A DNA stretch of 64,000 nt from the NCBI RefSeq assembly GCF_019597925.1, contig NZ_CP080442.1:165001-229000 (forward strand). The letters run 5' to 3'. The notes under the pieces were generated by a model, which saw only the letters and a list, made by a program, of their open reading frames with translations, was not told the DNA's origin and searched no databases. Both the position numbers and the translations under genes were made by a program. Below, piece by piece: positions 10,324 to 18,800 of the stretch. Within the stretch, counting starts at the first letter, position 1, and every line of letters starts with the position of its first letter. The stretch is from [Clostridium] scindens. Lineage in GTDB: Bacteria; Bacillota; Clostridia; Lachnospirales; Lachnospiraceae.

Positions 10324-11604
10324 ATGACGAATAAGACAAGAGCTTGGCTTACATGGCTTGGCCTGGCGATAGTAGGGAGTTTAATGGGGGTTGCATATGG
10401 CGCTCCTACGTTGCTGTATGAGACTATACTGGAAAATACCGGGTGCACGCCGACGCAGTTTGGATTTATTTTTTCAGCAATGGGAATTAGCTTATTGATA
10501 GGCAGCCTGTTAGTGGGGAAAGCGATTGAGATAAATAGCAAAGCGTTTTCTATGGCAGGCTCGCTTTGCGCATTAATTCTTTATGCGGCAATTGGGCTAA
10601 GCAATAGTATTTTTGTAATTATTGTTGCGGGATTTTTGTATGGATTAATCTTCCAGTTTTGCGGAAATTCATTGCTGAGTGCCATGTGCGCGAGATGGTT
10701 CAATATAGGCAGGGGGAAAGTCGTATCTATTGCATTTGTATTGCAGGCATTAGCGAGCGTTATACTGAATCCTATTTTGGCAAAACTGGTAGTAGCGATA
10801 GGAGGAAAGGCAGCGGCCCTGCTATTAGGAATTGTATTTTCGGGAGTATCCTTTTTCCTCCTGGCATTTGCGGTGAGCAGATTCCCGGAACATTATAATA
10901 TGAAAGCGATTGATCTCGGGAAAAATATGAAGGAAGAAAAGATATCAGAAGAAAAAGAAGCAGAAGGATACGAGTGTTCTTTGCCAGTGTTAAAAATCAT
11001 TATGACACCCGCGTTTTTACTGCTTGCGGTCAGTGTATTCCTTATGTCTATGGGCTCAAATATTTATTTTAGCAATTCAACCATGATCTTCCAAAGTTTT
11101 GGACTGGATTATGAAAGCGCTGCTCTGGCAATGTCCATATATGGAATCGCGGGCATGGCCATTAGTTTTTTGAGCGGCGTGATCATTGATAAGCTTGGGC
11201 CGAAGAAAGGGTTATCAATATTTTTTGGGCTTGCGGCAGCAGTCTGCCTTGCGTGTCCGTTATTAAAGGGTTGGACAGGCGCTGTGATTTTTGCTGTATT
11301 TATCCCCTGCTGCTCGGTTTGGAATATGATTGCCGCTATGGCGCTGCCAAAGATGTTTGGCGTAAAAAGAAGCGCTTCGCTTATGGGCTATATTAATTTC
11401 TGCGGAAGCCTGTGCTCGATCATTATCGGACCGATAGCCACCGGACTTTATGGGATGACAGGCTCATATGTAACGCCTGTCGTTATTACCGGAGCAGGCA
11501 TAGCGATTGCTACAGTATTTGTATGGATTTCCTTAGGAGATAAGATGGCTGCAGGCGTGCGCAGGCGGGATGAGATGTTTCGGATTAGGAAGAACGCTAA
11601 TTAA
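10324..11604 (+). CDS. Major facilitator superfamily transporter (OFA-like)
   Basis: A 426-residue membrane carrier with about 12 hydrophobic segments and a charged central loop (around residues 200-220, rich in Lys and Glu) between two six-helix halves. The first half has the MFS A-like region GSLLVGKAIEINSKAF; a second-half counterpart is SGVIIDKLGPKKGLS. It resembles oxalate/formate-antiporter-type carriers that move organic anions. The RBS AAAGGAGGAG precedes the ATG, and it is co-transcribed with the SDR gene. In bile-acid gene clusters an MFS carrier (BaiG) imports the substrate; a similar import or product-efflux role is inferred here. Confidence 0.82.
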   Translation: MTNKTRAWLTWLGLAIVGSLMGVAYGAPTLLYETILENTGCTPTQFGFIFSAMGISLLIGSLLVGKAIEINSKAFSMAGSLCALILYAAIGLSNSIFVIIVAGFLYGLIFQFCGNSLLSAMCARWFNIGRGKVVSIAFVLQALASVILNPILAKLVVAIGGKAAALLLGIVFSGVSFFLLAFAVSRFPEHYNMKAIDLGKNMKEEKISEEKEAEGYECSLPVLKIIMTPAFLLLAVSVFLMSMGSNIYFSNSTMIFQSFGLDYESAALAMSIYGIAGMAISFLSGVIIDKLGPKKGLSIFFGLAAAVCLACPLLKGWTGAVIFAVFIPCCSVWNMIAAMALPKMFGVKRSASLMGYINFCGSLCSIIIGPIATGLYGMTGSYVTPVVITGAGIAIATVFVWISLGDKMAAGVRRRDEMFRIRKNAN

Positions 11605-11677
11605 GCGGCATTGAATATTTTTTGATTTCTAGATGGCCGGGATGTCAAGTATTTCAACTAGATTAAAGCGGAATTTA

Positions 11678-11735
11678 TGGTATAATGAACACAATGAGCC
11701 AGGCGGGAAGCGTTTGGCGAATGTGTGATAATCAC
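11678..11735 (+). promoter_or_regulatory. Extended -10 promoter and small palindrome before the TetR gene
   Basis: TGG-TATAAT (11678-11686) is an extended -10 box without a good -35. Further down, GTGAT-A-ATCAC (11725-11735) is an 11-bp palindrome between the promoter and the ribosome site, a plausible autoregulatory site. Confidence 0.5.
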
Positions 11736-11759
11736 TAATATTCTATATGAGGTGTGCAT

Positions 11760-12320
11760 ATGGCTTTAAAAGTTGATACCAGGAGAATACTGGCTGAGTC
11801 ATTGGAAAATTTATTAGAGAAGAGGGAATTGAAGGATATAACGGTTAATGAGATCGTAGGGAACTGCGGGGCCGCAAGAAGTACGTTTTATCATCATTTT
11901 AAAGATAAATACGATCTTGCGAACTGGATATACGAGGATTTCCTGACCGGATATCTGAATACGCAGGAGCACGTGGATATGGATTACTATTCCATGCAAT
12001 TGGAGCCATTAGAATTCATCTATTCAAAGAAAACTTTCTTTTCGAAGATCTGTAAATATAAGGGCCAGAACTGCTTTTATGAATTTGTGTTTCAGATCAC
12101 GCAAAAAAGAGCGGTTGAAATGGCCAGGAGAATTCAAAAAACGGATAATCTCCCGGAGGAAATCCTGATAGCAATAGATTATATGTCATCGGGGCATGCC
12201 TATCTGCTCAACAAATGGGTGGTGCAGGGATTTTTTATCAAGCCGGATAAGATGGCGCAGTATCTGCTAGAGAATACGGCGCCTGGTATTGAACGCATCT
12301 GCAGGGTGGAAGAGTTATAA
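11760..12320 (+). CDS. TetR/AcrR-family transcriptional regulator
   Basis: A 186-residue regulator. The N-terminal helix-turn-helix is clear: DTRRILAESLENLLEKRELK, then ITVNEIVGNCGAARSTFYHH and FKDKYDLANWIY, typical of the TetR group with a DhaS-like C-terminal domain. The helical C-terminal part (about residues 80-180) should bind a ligand and mediate dimerisation. A GTG six bases upstream is possible, but the ATG at 11760 sits 5 nt after GAGGTG and is preferred. It is monocistronic with its own promoter and terminator, and lies between the SDR-MFS and flavoenzyme-MFS units, so it probably controls them. Confidence 0.87.
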   Translation: MALKVDTRRILAESLENLLEKRELKDITVNEIVGNCGAARSTFYHHFKDKYDLANWIYEDFLTGYLNTQEHVDMDYYSMQLEPLEFIYSKKTFFSKICKYKGQNCFYEFVFQITQKRAVEMARRIQKTDNLPEEILIAIDYMSSGHAYLLNKWVVQGFFIKPDKMAQYLLENTAPGIERICRVEEL

Positions 12321-12334
12321 TAGGGAAAGCGTTT

Positions 12335-12376
12335 AAACCCCTGAAGCATTGGAGTTCCTTTGCTTCAGGGGTTTTG
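12335..12376 (+). terminator. Terminator after the TetR gene
   Basis: The perfect stem AAACCCCTGAAGCA / TGCTTCAGGGGTTT is followed by TTTG. Confidence 0.88.
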
Positions 12377-12431
12377 TATTGATTGATAGTGTTAAAAATA
12401 AAACAAAATAATCCAAGTGTTGTTTGGATGG

Positions 12432-12451
12432 ACATTCAGGGGTGTTTGTTC
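12432..12451. promoter_or_regulatory. Shared ACA-N8-TGTTT motif, copy 2 (before the flavoenzyme gene)
   Basis: This 20-bp block matches the block at 9347-9366 at 16 of 20 positions, including identical TGTTTGTTC ends. A separate inverted repeat (ATCCAA-N7-TTGGAT) lies just upstream, around 12410-12430. Confidence 0.5.
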
Positions 12452-12534
12452 ATTGTATTTGGAGGGCAGCGAGGTTATAACTGAATCATAGATAATACAT
12501 AGAACAAATCAAATGTCAGAAAGGATGAAAGGAA

Positions 12535-14466
12535 ATGGAGTTTAAATCAATTTTTACCCCGTTGAAAATCGGGAACATGGTACTTAAGAATCGCCTGGTT
12601 ATACCTGGAATGGGAAACAATCTTGGCTCAGAAGACGGGGCTGGAGATATGACGCCAAAGGCACAGGCATATTATGCAGAAAGAGCAAAGGGCGGGTATG
12701 GGCTCATCATGACAGAGGTTGTCCGTGTAACAGAGGACGGCAATTCCATACCACAGGAAATTAGTATTTATGACGATAAGTTCATTCCTGGCTTAAGAAA
12801 GATGGTGGAAGAAGTACATCAATATGGCAGTAAAATCTGCGCGCAGCTTCATCACGCTGGACGTGAAGCAGAAAGAAGCCAGAAAGCACCTTCCCCGATT
12901 AAGATGTCTTCTTCGCCATTCTTCAAATCTGTGGCACCTAAGGAACTGACAACACAAGAATGCTGGGAACTGATACATGCATTCAGCGATGCCGCCGTAC
13001 GCGCTAAGAAAGCCGGATTTGACTGCGTAGAGCTTCATGGTGGCCATCAGTATCTGATCGCACAGTTTCTCTCGCCTTATACAAATAAGAGAACAGACGA
13101 ATTTGGCGGAAATACGGATAACCGGGCTCGATTCCTTACAGAGATCATCAAGGAGATCAAAGAAAAATGTGGAGATTACCCGGTGATCGTACGTATCAGC
13201 GGAGATGAACGGGCATACGGAGGGCGCACGCCGCTTCAGAGCGCGGTACTTGCAAGAATTATTGAGGCAGCAGGCGCCGATGCCCTTAATATCAGCGTAG
13301 GGAATGGAGCAACCAATGCAACGGTGGCACCGCCTTCCTACCCCATGGGCCATATTCTTGATGATGCCTCAAGAGTAAAGAAGGCAGTATCAATACCAGT
13401 AATTGGAGTAGGACGTGTCCATGATCCCTATATGATTGACGCGGCAATTGACGAAGGATGGGTAGATGCCGTGGCAGTAGGCCGCCAGTCTATCGCTGAT
13501 CCATACTTCCCGAATAAACTTCTGGCCGGGCATCCGGAAGAGGTATGCCCCTGCGTATCCTGCCTTCAGGGCTGCGTGGGCAGATTAAATGATCCAGATT
13601 ACCTTGACATTAACTGCCTGATGAACCCATTTGTATCCCGGGAGCATGAATGGAAGATCGAAGAAGCAGGACAAAAGAAAAAAATCGTCGTTATCGGCGC
13701 GGGGGCGGCAGGTATGCAGTATGCCCAGATTGCGGCGCAGAGGGGACATGAAGTTATTATTTTTGAAAAGAATGATCGTGTTGGAGGACAGGTTCTTCTG
13801 GCGGCTATGCCACCGTCTAAGCAGGCATTTTGCTCGGCAATCCGTTACTGGGAAACGATGTGTCGAAAGTACGATGTTGAGATCAGATTAAATACGACTG
13901 CGACAGTAGAATTAATAAATGCGGAGAATCCTGATGTCGTGGTCATCGCAACCGGATCTTTGTCTGCCCATCCTCCGTTCAAGGGGCTTGAAGAACATGC
14001 GGTTATGGATGCAAGAGAGGTTCTTATAGGCAAAGTCACTCCAGAACATAAGTCAATGGTTATCGGCGGCGGCCTAGTAGGATGCGAGCTGGCATCCATG
14101 CTGGCAGAACAGGGACATGAGATTACGATCGTGGAAATGGGAGACCATCTGCTGCCGGAACTTGCGCTGTGGCAGCAATGGGCACAGCAGGATCTGCTGG
14201 AGTTTGTAACCGAAAAGTGCAAGATCCAGACTAGTTCTAAGGTGATGGAAGTATTAAAGGATGGTGTCGTCTTAGAATGCAATGGAGAACAACTGACTCT
14301 GGACGGCTATGGCAGCGTGATACTTGCGTGTGGCGCAAAGCCGCTGAATGTATTCTCTGATAAGCTGGGGGATATTCCTGAAGTCCAGGTCATCGGGGAT
14401 GCTGTGAAAGTGAGCAAGATCATTGATGCGGTTGAAGAAGCGACGAGATATGCGCTCTATGTATAA
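12535..14466 (+). CDS. Old-yellow-enzyme/2,4-dienoyl-CoA reductase-type flavoprotein (BaiCD/BaiH-like enone reductase)
   Basis: A 643-residue FMN, [4Fe-4S] and FAD enzyme expected to reduce or form C=C bonds conjugated to a carbonyl. Residues 1 to about 330 are the TIM barrel with active-site QLHHAGRE (about 104-111) and the HGGHQYLIAQFLSP segment. The iron-sulfur ligands follow as CxxCxxxC (Cys340, 343, 347) and INCLMNP (Cys360). Two dinucleotide folds come next: VVIGAGAAGMQYA (about 384) and MVIGGGLVGCELAS (about 506). The order and length are those of BaiCD, BaiH and 2-enoate or dienoyl reductases. With a 3-alpha-HSDH-like SDR nearby and a shared upstream motif, a steroid, bile-acid or related enone is the best guess; a plant or dietary enone is also possible. 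Confidence 0.85.
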   Translation: MEFKSIFTPLKIGNMVLKNRLVIPGMGNNLGSEDGAGDMTPKAQAYYAERAKGGYGLIMTEVVRVTEDGNSIPQEISIYDDKFIPGLRKMVEEVHQYGSKICAQLHHAGREAERSQKAPSPIKMSSSPFFKSVAPKELTTQECWELIHAFSDAAVRAKKAGFDCVELHGGHQYLIAQFLSPYTNKRTDEFGGNTDNRARFLTEIIKEIKEKCGDYPVIVRISGDERAYGGRTPLQSAVLARIIEAAGADALNISVGNGATNATVAPPSYPMGHILDDASRVKKAVSIPVIGVGRVHDPYMIDAAIDEGWVDAVAVGRQSIADPYFPNKLLAGHPEEVCPCVSCLQGCVGRLNDPDYLDINCLMNPFVSREHEWKIEEAGQKKKIVVIGAGAAGMQYAQIAAQRGHEVIIFEKNDRVGGQVLLAAMPPSKQAFCSAIRYWETMCRKYDVEIRLNTTATVELINAENPDVVVIATGSLSAHPPFKGLEEHAVMDAREVLIGKVTPEHKSMVIGGGLVGCELASMLAEQGHEITIVEMGDHLLPELALWQQWAQQDLLEFVTEKCKIQTSSKVMEVLKDGVVLECNGEQLTLDGYGSVILACGAKPLNVFSDKLGDIPEVQVIGDAVKVSKIIDAVEEATRYALYV

Positions 14467-14485
14467 ATAGTATAAGTTATGGCAA

Positions 14486-14521
14486 TTAAGGAAGGGGGTG
14501 CGTCAGCCCCCTCCTTTTTTT
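14486..14521 (+). terminator. Terminator after the flavoenzyme gene
   Basis: GGAAGGGGG pairs with CCCCCTCC across TGCGTCAG and is followed by seven T. It separates this gene from the next MFS gene, which therefore needs its own promoter. Confidence 0.88.
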
Positions 14522-14543
14522 GTTAGGACAGTTGGAATGCGAG

Positions 14544-14564
14544 ACATTTCAGCTGTTTTGTTTA
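14544..14564. promoter_or_regulatory. Shared ACA-N7-TGTTT motif, copy 3 (before the second MFS gene)
   Basis: ACATTTCAGCTGTTTTGTTT resembles the blocks before the SDR and flavoenzyme genes but has one base less in the spacer. Similarity is weaker than between copies 1 and 2. Confidence 0.35.
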
Positions 14565-14669
14565 TCCAGTATACAGAGTTAATGATTTGTATATATATTT
14601 CTGCCCCAGGCCATGTGATAATTTTAACAAAATATTGAAGGATAACCATGTGGAAAGGAGAAGAAAGTC

Positions 14670-15926
14670 TTGAAATCAAAAATATATTATGGATATTTTG
14701 TGACGTTCCTGGCAGGCTTGACAATTATGGGATCTTATGGAATCTTGTCGTCTTGTATGGGGAATTTTATTGCCGCGGGCATTCTGAAGAAAGGGTGGAA
14801 TGCAGCAATTGTAGGCCTGGCATATTCTATGCGGCTTATTCCTTCTGCAATATCTCCGCTCGTAGGCATTATACTGGCCAGGTTTGGCCCCCGGCGGACT
14901 ATTTTTTGGACAACATTATTAACTTCTATAATTGTTATTATATGCGGATACTTTGATTCAGCATGGGGATTCGTATTTGGATTTGGCCTGGCTGTTGGCG
15001 TATCAATGTATTTTAATGATAATCTTGCCTGTACTACAGTAATCAATAATTGGTGGGAAAACAGAAGAGGCCAGATGAGCAGTATGTTAATGACGTTTTC
15101 ATATGCAGGAGGAGTTATCTTTCCTCTTATAATCGCCTGGATGTTAAGGACTTTTGAGTGGAAGACCACAATGTGGCTTTGCGGGCTTCTTCTTTTCTGT
15201 ATAACAGCCCTTCCGCAGTTTTTCTGGATGAAAGATCGCCCGGCAGAAATGGGATTAAAAATTGAAGAAGGCCTGAAGCCAAAGCAATTGAAGAAAAAGA
15301 AGCGGATAACGAATGAGCCGGCGGACGAGCCGGAAGATTGGGATGTGAAATCGGCTCTTAAGACTCCGCAGATATGGATTCTTGGAATTTTGTATGGATT
15401 CATCTGTACGCCATTTATTGTAGTTATGAATTATTCCATCACTCATCTTGAAATGAATGGGATGGGAGGAATGCAGGCCACTTATTTTATATCGGGCCTG
15501 AGTGTTACGACGTTTATTTTCACGCTGTTTATCGGGACCATTGTTGACTATCTTGGGGTAAAGAAAAGTTTTATACTCGCGTTTTTAATGGGGGCGGTTG
15601 GAATTATAAGCATAGTATTTGTAAACTGCAGTTATCTTACCTGGATTATCCCTTTGATATGCTGTCCATTTCCGATGAGTATGGGGCTGCCTATCGTGAC
15701 TACTGCTGTTGGCGATTATTATGGCAAAAAGAATTTTTCGATAATATGGGGATTTGCGCTGCCGCTTACTACGCTTGCAACGATTGGAATATCACCATTA
15801 GTAGGCATTATGCTGGCTCATTTTAATTCGTTGACGCTGGCGTTTGTGGCAGCTTCGCTTCATCAGCTAGTAGGAATTGTCCTCGTGCTTTTTCTGAAGA
15901 AGCCGGTTGGGCAACGCTGCCAATAA
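14670..15926 (+). CDS. Major facilitator superfamily transporter (second carrier of the SDR/flavoenzyme locus)
   Basis: A 418-residue carrier with about 12 hydrophobic segments. It has ARFGPRRTIFW as the loop-2/3 MFS motif and VDYLGVKKSF as the second-half copy. A Lys-rich central loop (PKQLKKKKR, about residue 207) separates the halves. The start is a TTG nine bases after AAGGAG; the reading frame has no better ATG nearby. It is probably an OFA or monocarboxylate-type carrier. It is the third unit with the ACA-N7/8-TGTTT motif upstream. Together with the first MFS it suggests one carrier for substrate and one for product. Confidence 0.82.
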   Translation: MKSKIYYGYFVTFLAGLTIMGSYGILSSCMGNFIAAGILKKGWNAAIVGLAYSMRLIPSAISPLVGIILARFGPRRTIFWTTLLTSIIVIICGYFDSAWGFVFGFGLAVGVSMYFNDNLACTTVINNWWENRRGQMSSMLMTFSYAGGVIFPLIIAWMLRTFEWKTTMWLCGLLLFCITALPQFFWMKDRPAEMGLKIEEGLKPKQLKKKKRITNEPADEPEDWDVKSALKTPQIWILGILYGFICTPFIVVMNYSITHLEMNGMGGMQATYFISGLSVTTFIFTLFIGTIVDYLGVKKSFILAFLMGAVGIISIVFVNCSYLTWIIPLICCPFPMSMGLPIVTTAVGDYYGKKNFSIIWGFALPLTTLATIGISPLVGIMLAHFNSLTLAFVAASLHQLVGIVLVLFLKKPVGQRCQ

Positions 15927-15971
15927 GTAAATTAAGACATTCTCCCAAGGGACGTTTTCCTGCATGGCGGG

Positions 15972-16028
15972 TTGACACAAGTCCGATTCCGTACTATAAT
16001 ACGTCTGTTGTGAGTACGGAATCGGACT
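15972..16028 (+). promoter_or_regulatory. Consensus promoter with a double inverted MarR operator
   Basis: TTGACA (15972-15977) and TATAAT (15995-16000) are spaced by exactly 17 bp. Two perfect 16-bp arms, AGTCCGATTCCGTACT (15980-15995) and its reverse complement (16013-16028), flank 17 bp. Each arm is itself an imperfect palindrome (AGTnCGnnnnCGnACT), so there are probably two dimer sites with centres 33 bp apart, about three helical turns. One covers the promoter spacer and the other the early transcript, as expected for tight repression. Confidence 0.85.
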
Positions 16029-16040
16029 AAGGAGAGGCTT

Positions 16041-16481
16041 ATGGAAAATACGTTTGGAAATGAATTGAGAGAGTTTAACTGCCTTTATAAAGAAGTGGAT
16101 GAGATATATCATGAGATAGCCTTGAAGATGGGAATATCGGACAGCGGATTTATTATACTGTACGCTTTGGCGGAACTGGGAGACGGGTGCCTGCAAAAAG
16201 ATATTGCGAAGATTTATTATATCAGCAAGCAGACGGTCAATTCTTCCATCAGCAATCTTAAGAAGAATGGGTATGTATGCCTCCGTCCGGGAAAAGGCCG
16301 CGATATGCATATCTGCCTGACGCCTCGAGGCGAGGAACTGATCCGGGAAAAGATTGTTCCGGTAATAGAAGCGGAAAACAGTACATTTGCCGCTATGACC
16401 CAAAAAGAAAGCAGGGAACTGATCAGGCTGACCAGGAAGTATGCTTCTCTTTTACGGGAAAAAGCGGAACAAATATTATGA
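16041..16481 (+). CDS. MarR-family transcriptional repressor
   Basis: A 146-residue winged-helix regulator. The DNA-binding part is DIAKIYYISKQTVNSSISNL (about residues 54-73), followed by the wing KKNGYVCLRPGKGRDMHICL and the usual LTPRGEEL. It starts 12 bp after the second operator copy and is followed 13 bp later by a MATE efflux gene in the same operon. Almost certainly it represses this operon and is released by a toxic substrate or a signal of the pump. The RBS GGAGAGG sits between the operator and the start. Confidence 0.92.
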   Translation: MENTFGNELREFNCLYKEVDEIYHEIALKMGISDSGFIILYALAELGDGCLQKDIAKIYYISKQTVNSSISNLKKNGYVCLRPGKGRDMHICLTPRGEELIREKIVPVIEAENSTFAAMTQKESRELIRLTRKYASLLREKAEQIL

Positions 16482-16494
16482 TTTAGGGGGACTC

Positions 16495-17826
16495 ATGAGA
16501 ATACAGCTATCAGATCACTTTACTTATAGAAAACTTATTAGGTTCGTGCTGCCATCTGTTGTCATGATGGTCTGCACATCCTTATACAGCATCGTAGACG
16601 GGCTCTTTGTATCCAACTTTGTAGGGAAGACTCCATTTGCGGCGATTAATCTGACCATGCCTCTTCTGATGGGGCTGGGCTCCATTGGATTCATGATCGG
16701 AACAGGAGGCAGCGCCATAGTTTCCAAGACATTAGGAGAAGGAAAGGAAGACAGAGCCAGCCAATATTTTACCCTTCTTGTTGCTGCCGCGGCAGTATTA
16801 AGCCTGGTATTCGGGATTACAGGCTTTATCTTTGCGCGCCCGATCATGGCCGCCATGGGAGCCAGGGGCGAGATGCTGGAATATTGCGTGATATACGCGA
16901 GAATCTCGCTGTGCTCGATGCCGGCGTTCTTCCTGCAGAATGTATTTCAGAACTTCCTGGTGGTTGCCGAAAGGCCAGAATTAAGCCTGAAAGTATCTAT
17001 AATGGCGGGACTTACGAATGTGGTGCTGGACTTTGTATTTATTGTAATCTTCAAGTGGGGAATCGTAGGAGCGGCGGTTGCCACGGCCATGGGGGAAGTG
17101 GTTGGAGGAGTCGCGCCTATCCTGTATTTTGCGGGGAAGGGAAACAGGCTGATCCGATTTACGAAAACCAGGCTTTATGGAAATGTGATTCTCAAGGCTT
17201 GCGCCAATGGCTCGTCAGAACTGATGACCAACGTCTCTATGTCCCTGGTAAATATGCTGTATAATTTCCGGCTGATGGCAGTAGCGGGAGAAAACGGGAT
17301 CGCGGCCTATGGCGTCATCATGTATGTGAATTTTGTGTTTTCTTCCATGTATATTGGCTATTCTATCGGTGCGGCACCCATCGTTTCATATCATTATGGG
17401 GCTGGAAACCGGACGGAATTAAAGAATCTGCTGAAAAAGAGCCTGGGGCTTATCGGCTTAACGGGGATCGTGCTGACTGCTTTGGCGGAGATTACTTCCG
17501 GTCCATTGGTGGAGATCTTTGTAGGCTATGATAGGGAATTATTCGAGATGACTTGCCATGGATTCCGGATTTATGCCCTGTTCTTTATCATCTGCGGCTT
17601 CAATATCTGGAGTTCTGCCTTTTTTACCGCCCTTGGAAATGGAGTGGTATCCGCCACTATCTCATTTCTCAGGACACTGGTATTCCAGAGCGGCGCGGTT
17701 ATGCTCCTGCCAATATTCCTGGGGCTGGATGGCGTCTGGCTGGCGGTGGTGGCGGCAGAAATCATGGCGCTTTGCGTGTCAGCCATCTTCTGTGTGGCAC
17801 AGAGAAAGAAATACGGATATCTGTAA
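16495..17826 (+). CDS. MATE-family efflux transporter, MarR-controlled
   Basis: A 443-residue membrane exporter of the MATE family with about 12 hydrophobic segments. FVLPSVVMMVCTSLYSIVDG (near residue 16) and the repeated second-half ANGSSELMTNVSMSLVNMLYN pattern are typical of the DinF/NorM-like multidrug branch. An upstream in-frame ATG at 16441 would overlap the MarR gene; the ATG at 16495, just after an AGGGGG ribosome site, is preferred. MATE pumps export cationic drugs or metabolites using Na+ or H+ gradients. The substrate is not evident. Confidence 0.9.
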   Translation: MRIQLSDHFTYRKLIRFVLPSVVMMVCTSLYSIVDGLFVSNFVGKTPFAAINLTMPLLMGLGSIGFMIGTGGSAIVSKTLGEGKEDRASQYFTLLVAAAAVLSLVFGITGFIFARPIMAAMGARGEMLEYCVIYARISLCSMPAFFLQNVFQNFLVVAERPELSLKVSIMAGLTNVVLDFVFIVIFKWGIVGAAVATAMGEVVGGVAPILYFAGKGNRLIRFTKTRLYGNVILKACANGSSELMTNVSMSLVNMLYNFRLMAVAGENGIAAYGVIMYVNFVFSSMYIGYSIGAAPIVSYHYGAGNRTELKNLLKKSLGLIGLTGIVLTALAEITSGPLVEIFVGYDRELFEMTCHGFRIYALFFIICGFNIWSSAFFTALGNGVVSATISFLRTLVFQSGAVMLLPIFLGLDGVWLAVVAAEIMALCVSAIFCVAQRKKYGYL

Positions 17827-17876
17827 CGTGCGAAGAGAGGGCTGTCGGTTAGTACCGATTTTAGCCCCTGATATTT

Positions 17877-17947
17877 AAGAAAGAGAGAACCCTGTAGAAT
17901 TCAGGCTTTTTCAAAGCCTTGACCTTCCACAGGGTTCTCTCTTTCTT
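17877..17947. terminator. Bidirectional terminator between converging genes
   Basis: Arms of about 19 bp, AAGAAAGAGAGAACCCTGT and its complement, enclose a second small hairpin (AGGCTTTTTCAAAGCCT). The stem is followed by T-rich sequence in both directions. It serves the MATE gene on + and the cytidylate-kinase-like gene on -. Confidence 0.75.
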
Positions 17948-17984
17948 GACGGACAGGTTTTATGCGATCTATGCGATAGCGATG

Positions 17985-18587
17985 TCAGATCTGTTCATAG
18001 ACTTTCGCCAGGATATCCAGAAGCTGTTCTCTGTCGAAGGCAGCGGTATCCAGGCAGAGGTCGTAATTCTCCATATCTTCCCAATACTGATCCGTATAAT
18101 AGTTGTAGTAGTAGCTCCTGTCTTTGTCTACCTTGCGGATCAGCTGCTCCGCCTTCTTCTCATCCAGAGAATAACGCTCCATGACTGTCCGGATACGGTC
18201 GTCATAAGGCGCATACAAGAAGACGTGGCGGCTCGTCTGGCAGTCTTTAAGGACATAGTCAGCGCAGCGGCCTACGATGATGCAGTCCTCCCTTTCGGCA
18301 AGTTTTAAGATCACGTCAGACTGGGTCTCAAACAGTTTCTCGTCAATGTGCTCATATCGATATCTGCGGTCCAGGCCGGAATCCAGATCGACTTGATAAG
18401 ACCAGGGCTTTTCACGTTTTTCATCTACACGCTTTAACTGCTCATAGGGAATATCGATCTGTTCGGATGCCAGTTTGATGAGTTCCTTGTCATAACAGTT
18501 GATCCCAAGCTTTGCTGCCAGAGCGTTTCCGATGATGCGCCCGTCACTTCCGAATTGCCGTCCGATGGTAATTACACGTTTACTCAT
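17985..18587 (-). CDS. Cytidylate kinase-like family protein
   Basis: A 200-residue P-loop-type protein of the AAK33/cytidylate-kinase-like family, common in Clostridia and separate from housekeeping Cmk. The N terminus is VITIGRQFGSDGRIIGNALA, in which GRQFGSDGR replaces a classic Walker A, followed by INCYDKELIKLAS. IIVGRCADYVL and VFLYAPYDDRI follow, as in the kinase core with a lid region (DKDRSYYYNYYT). The true start is the ATG at 18587; the longer frame upstream lacks any support. The substrate is unproven: nucleotide monophosphate is likely, but a regulatory role is possible. Confidence 0.83.
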   Translation of the reverse strand: MSKRVITIGRQFGSDGRIIGNALAAKLGINCYDKELIKLASEQIDIPYEQLKRVDEKREKPWSYQVDLDSGLDRRYRYEHIDEKLFETQSDVILKLAEREDCIIVGRCADYVLKDCQTSRHVFLYAPYDDRIRTVMERYSLDEKKAEQLIRKVDKDRSYYYNYYTDQYWEDMENYDLCLDTAAFDREQLLDILAKVYEQI

Positions 18588-18727
18588 ATATATACCCCGC
18601 TTTCTATTAGGAAAGTCCTTTGTTAGGGTGGACTCCTTTACTAATTTCAGTGTAACATGCCCGGAAAAATGTGTAAAGAAAGAAGTGGAAATGATATTCT
18701 GTCCAGCTTTTTTGGCTGTTTGAAAGG

Positions 18728-18770
18728 ACCCCCTACCGGGGTTGTGACCCCCAAAATGCAATGATATACT
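18728..18770 (+). promoter_or_regulatory. Promoter with overlapping C/G inverted repeats before the ABC importer operon
   Basis: TTGTGA (18742-18747) and TATACT (18765-18770) are 17 bp apart. Over the -35 lie ACCCC-N5-GGGGT (18728-18742) and GGGGT-TGTG-ACCCC (18738-18751), which share the GGGGT arm. A repressor or metal regulator could use them, but none is identified here. Confidence 0.55.
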
Positions 18771-18800
18771 TGGTGAAAAGGATGGTTTTGGAGGAGGAAA

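Noticed and set aside
9442..14466. Annotation of the SDR and flavoenzyme as baiA and baiCD
   Set aside because: The SDR differs from BaiA in its active-site insert, and the other bai genes are absent, so gene symbols would mislead.
14735..15403. A long minus-strand frame (222 codons) antisense to the second MFS gene
   Set aside because: It is a mirror of the membrane-protein codon pattern, with no ribosome site or protein features.
15867..16403. A 178-codon minus-strand frame antisense to the MarR gene
   Set aside because: It covers the strong MarR promoter/operator and the MarR gene, and has no recognisable domain; MarR is well supported on the other strand.
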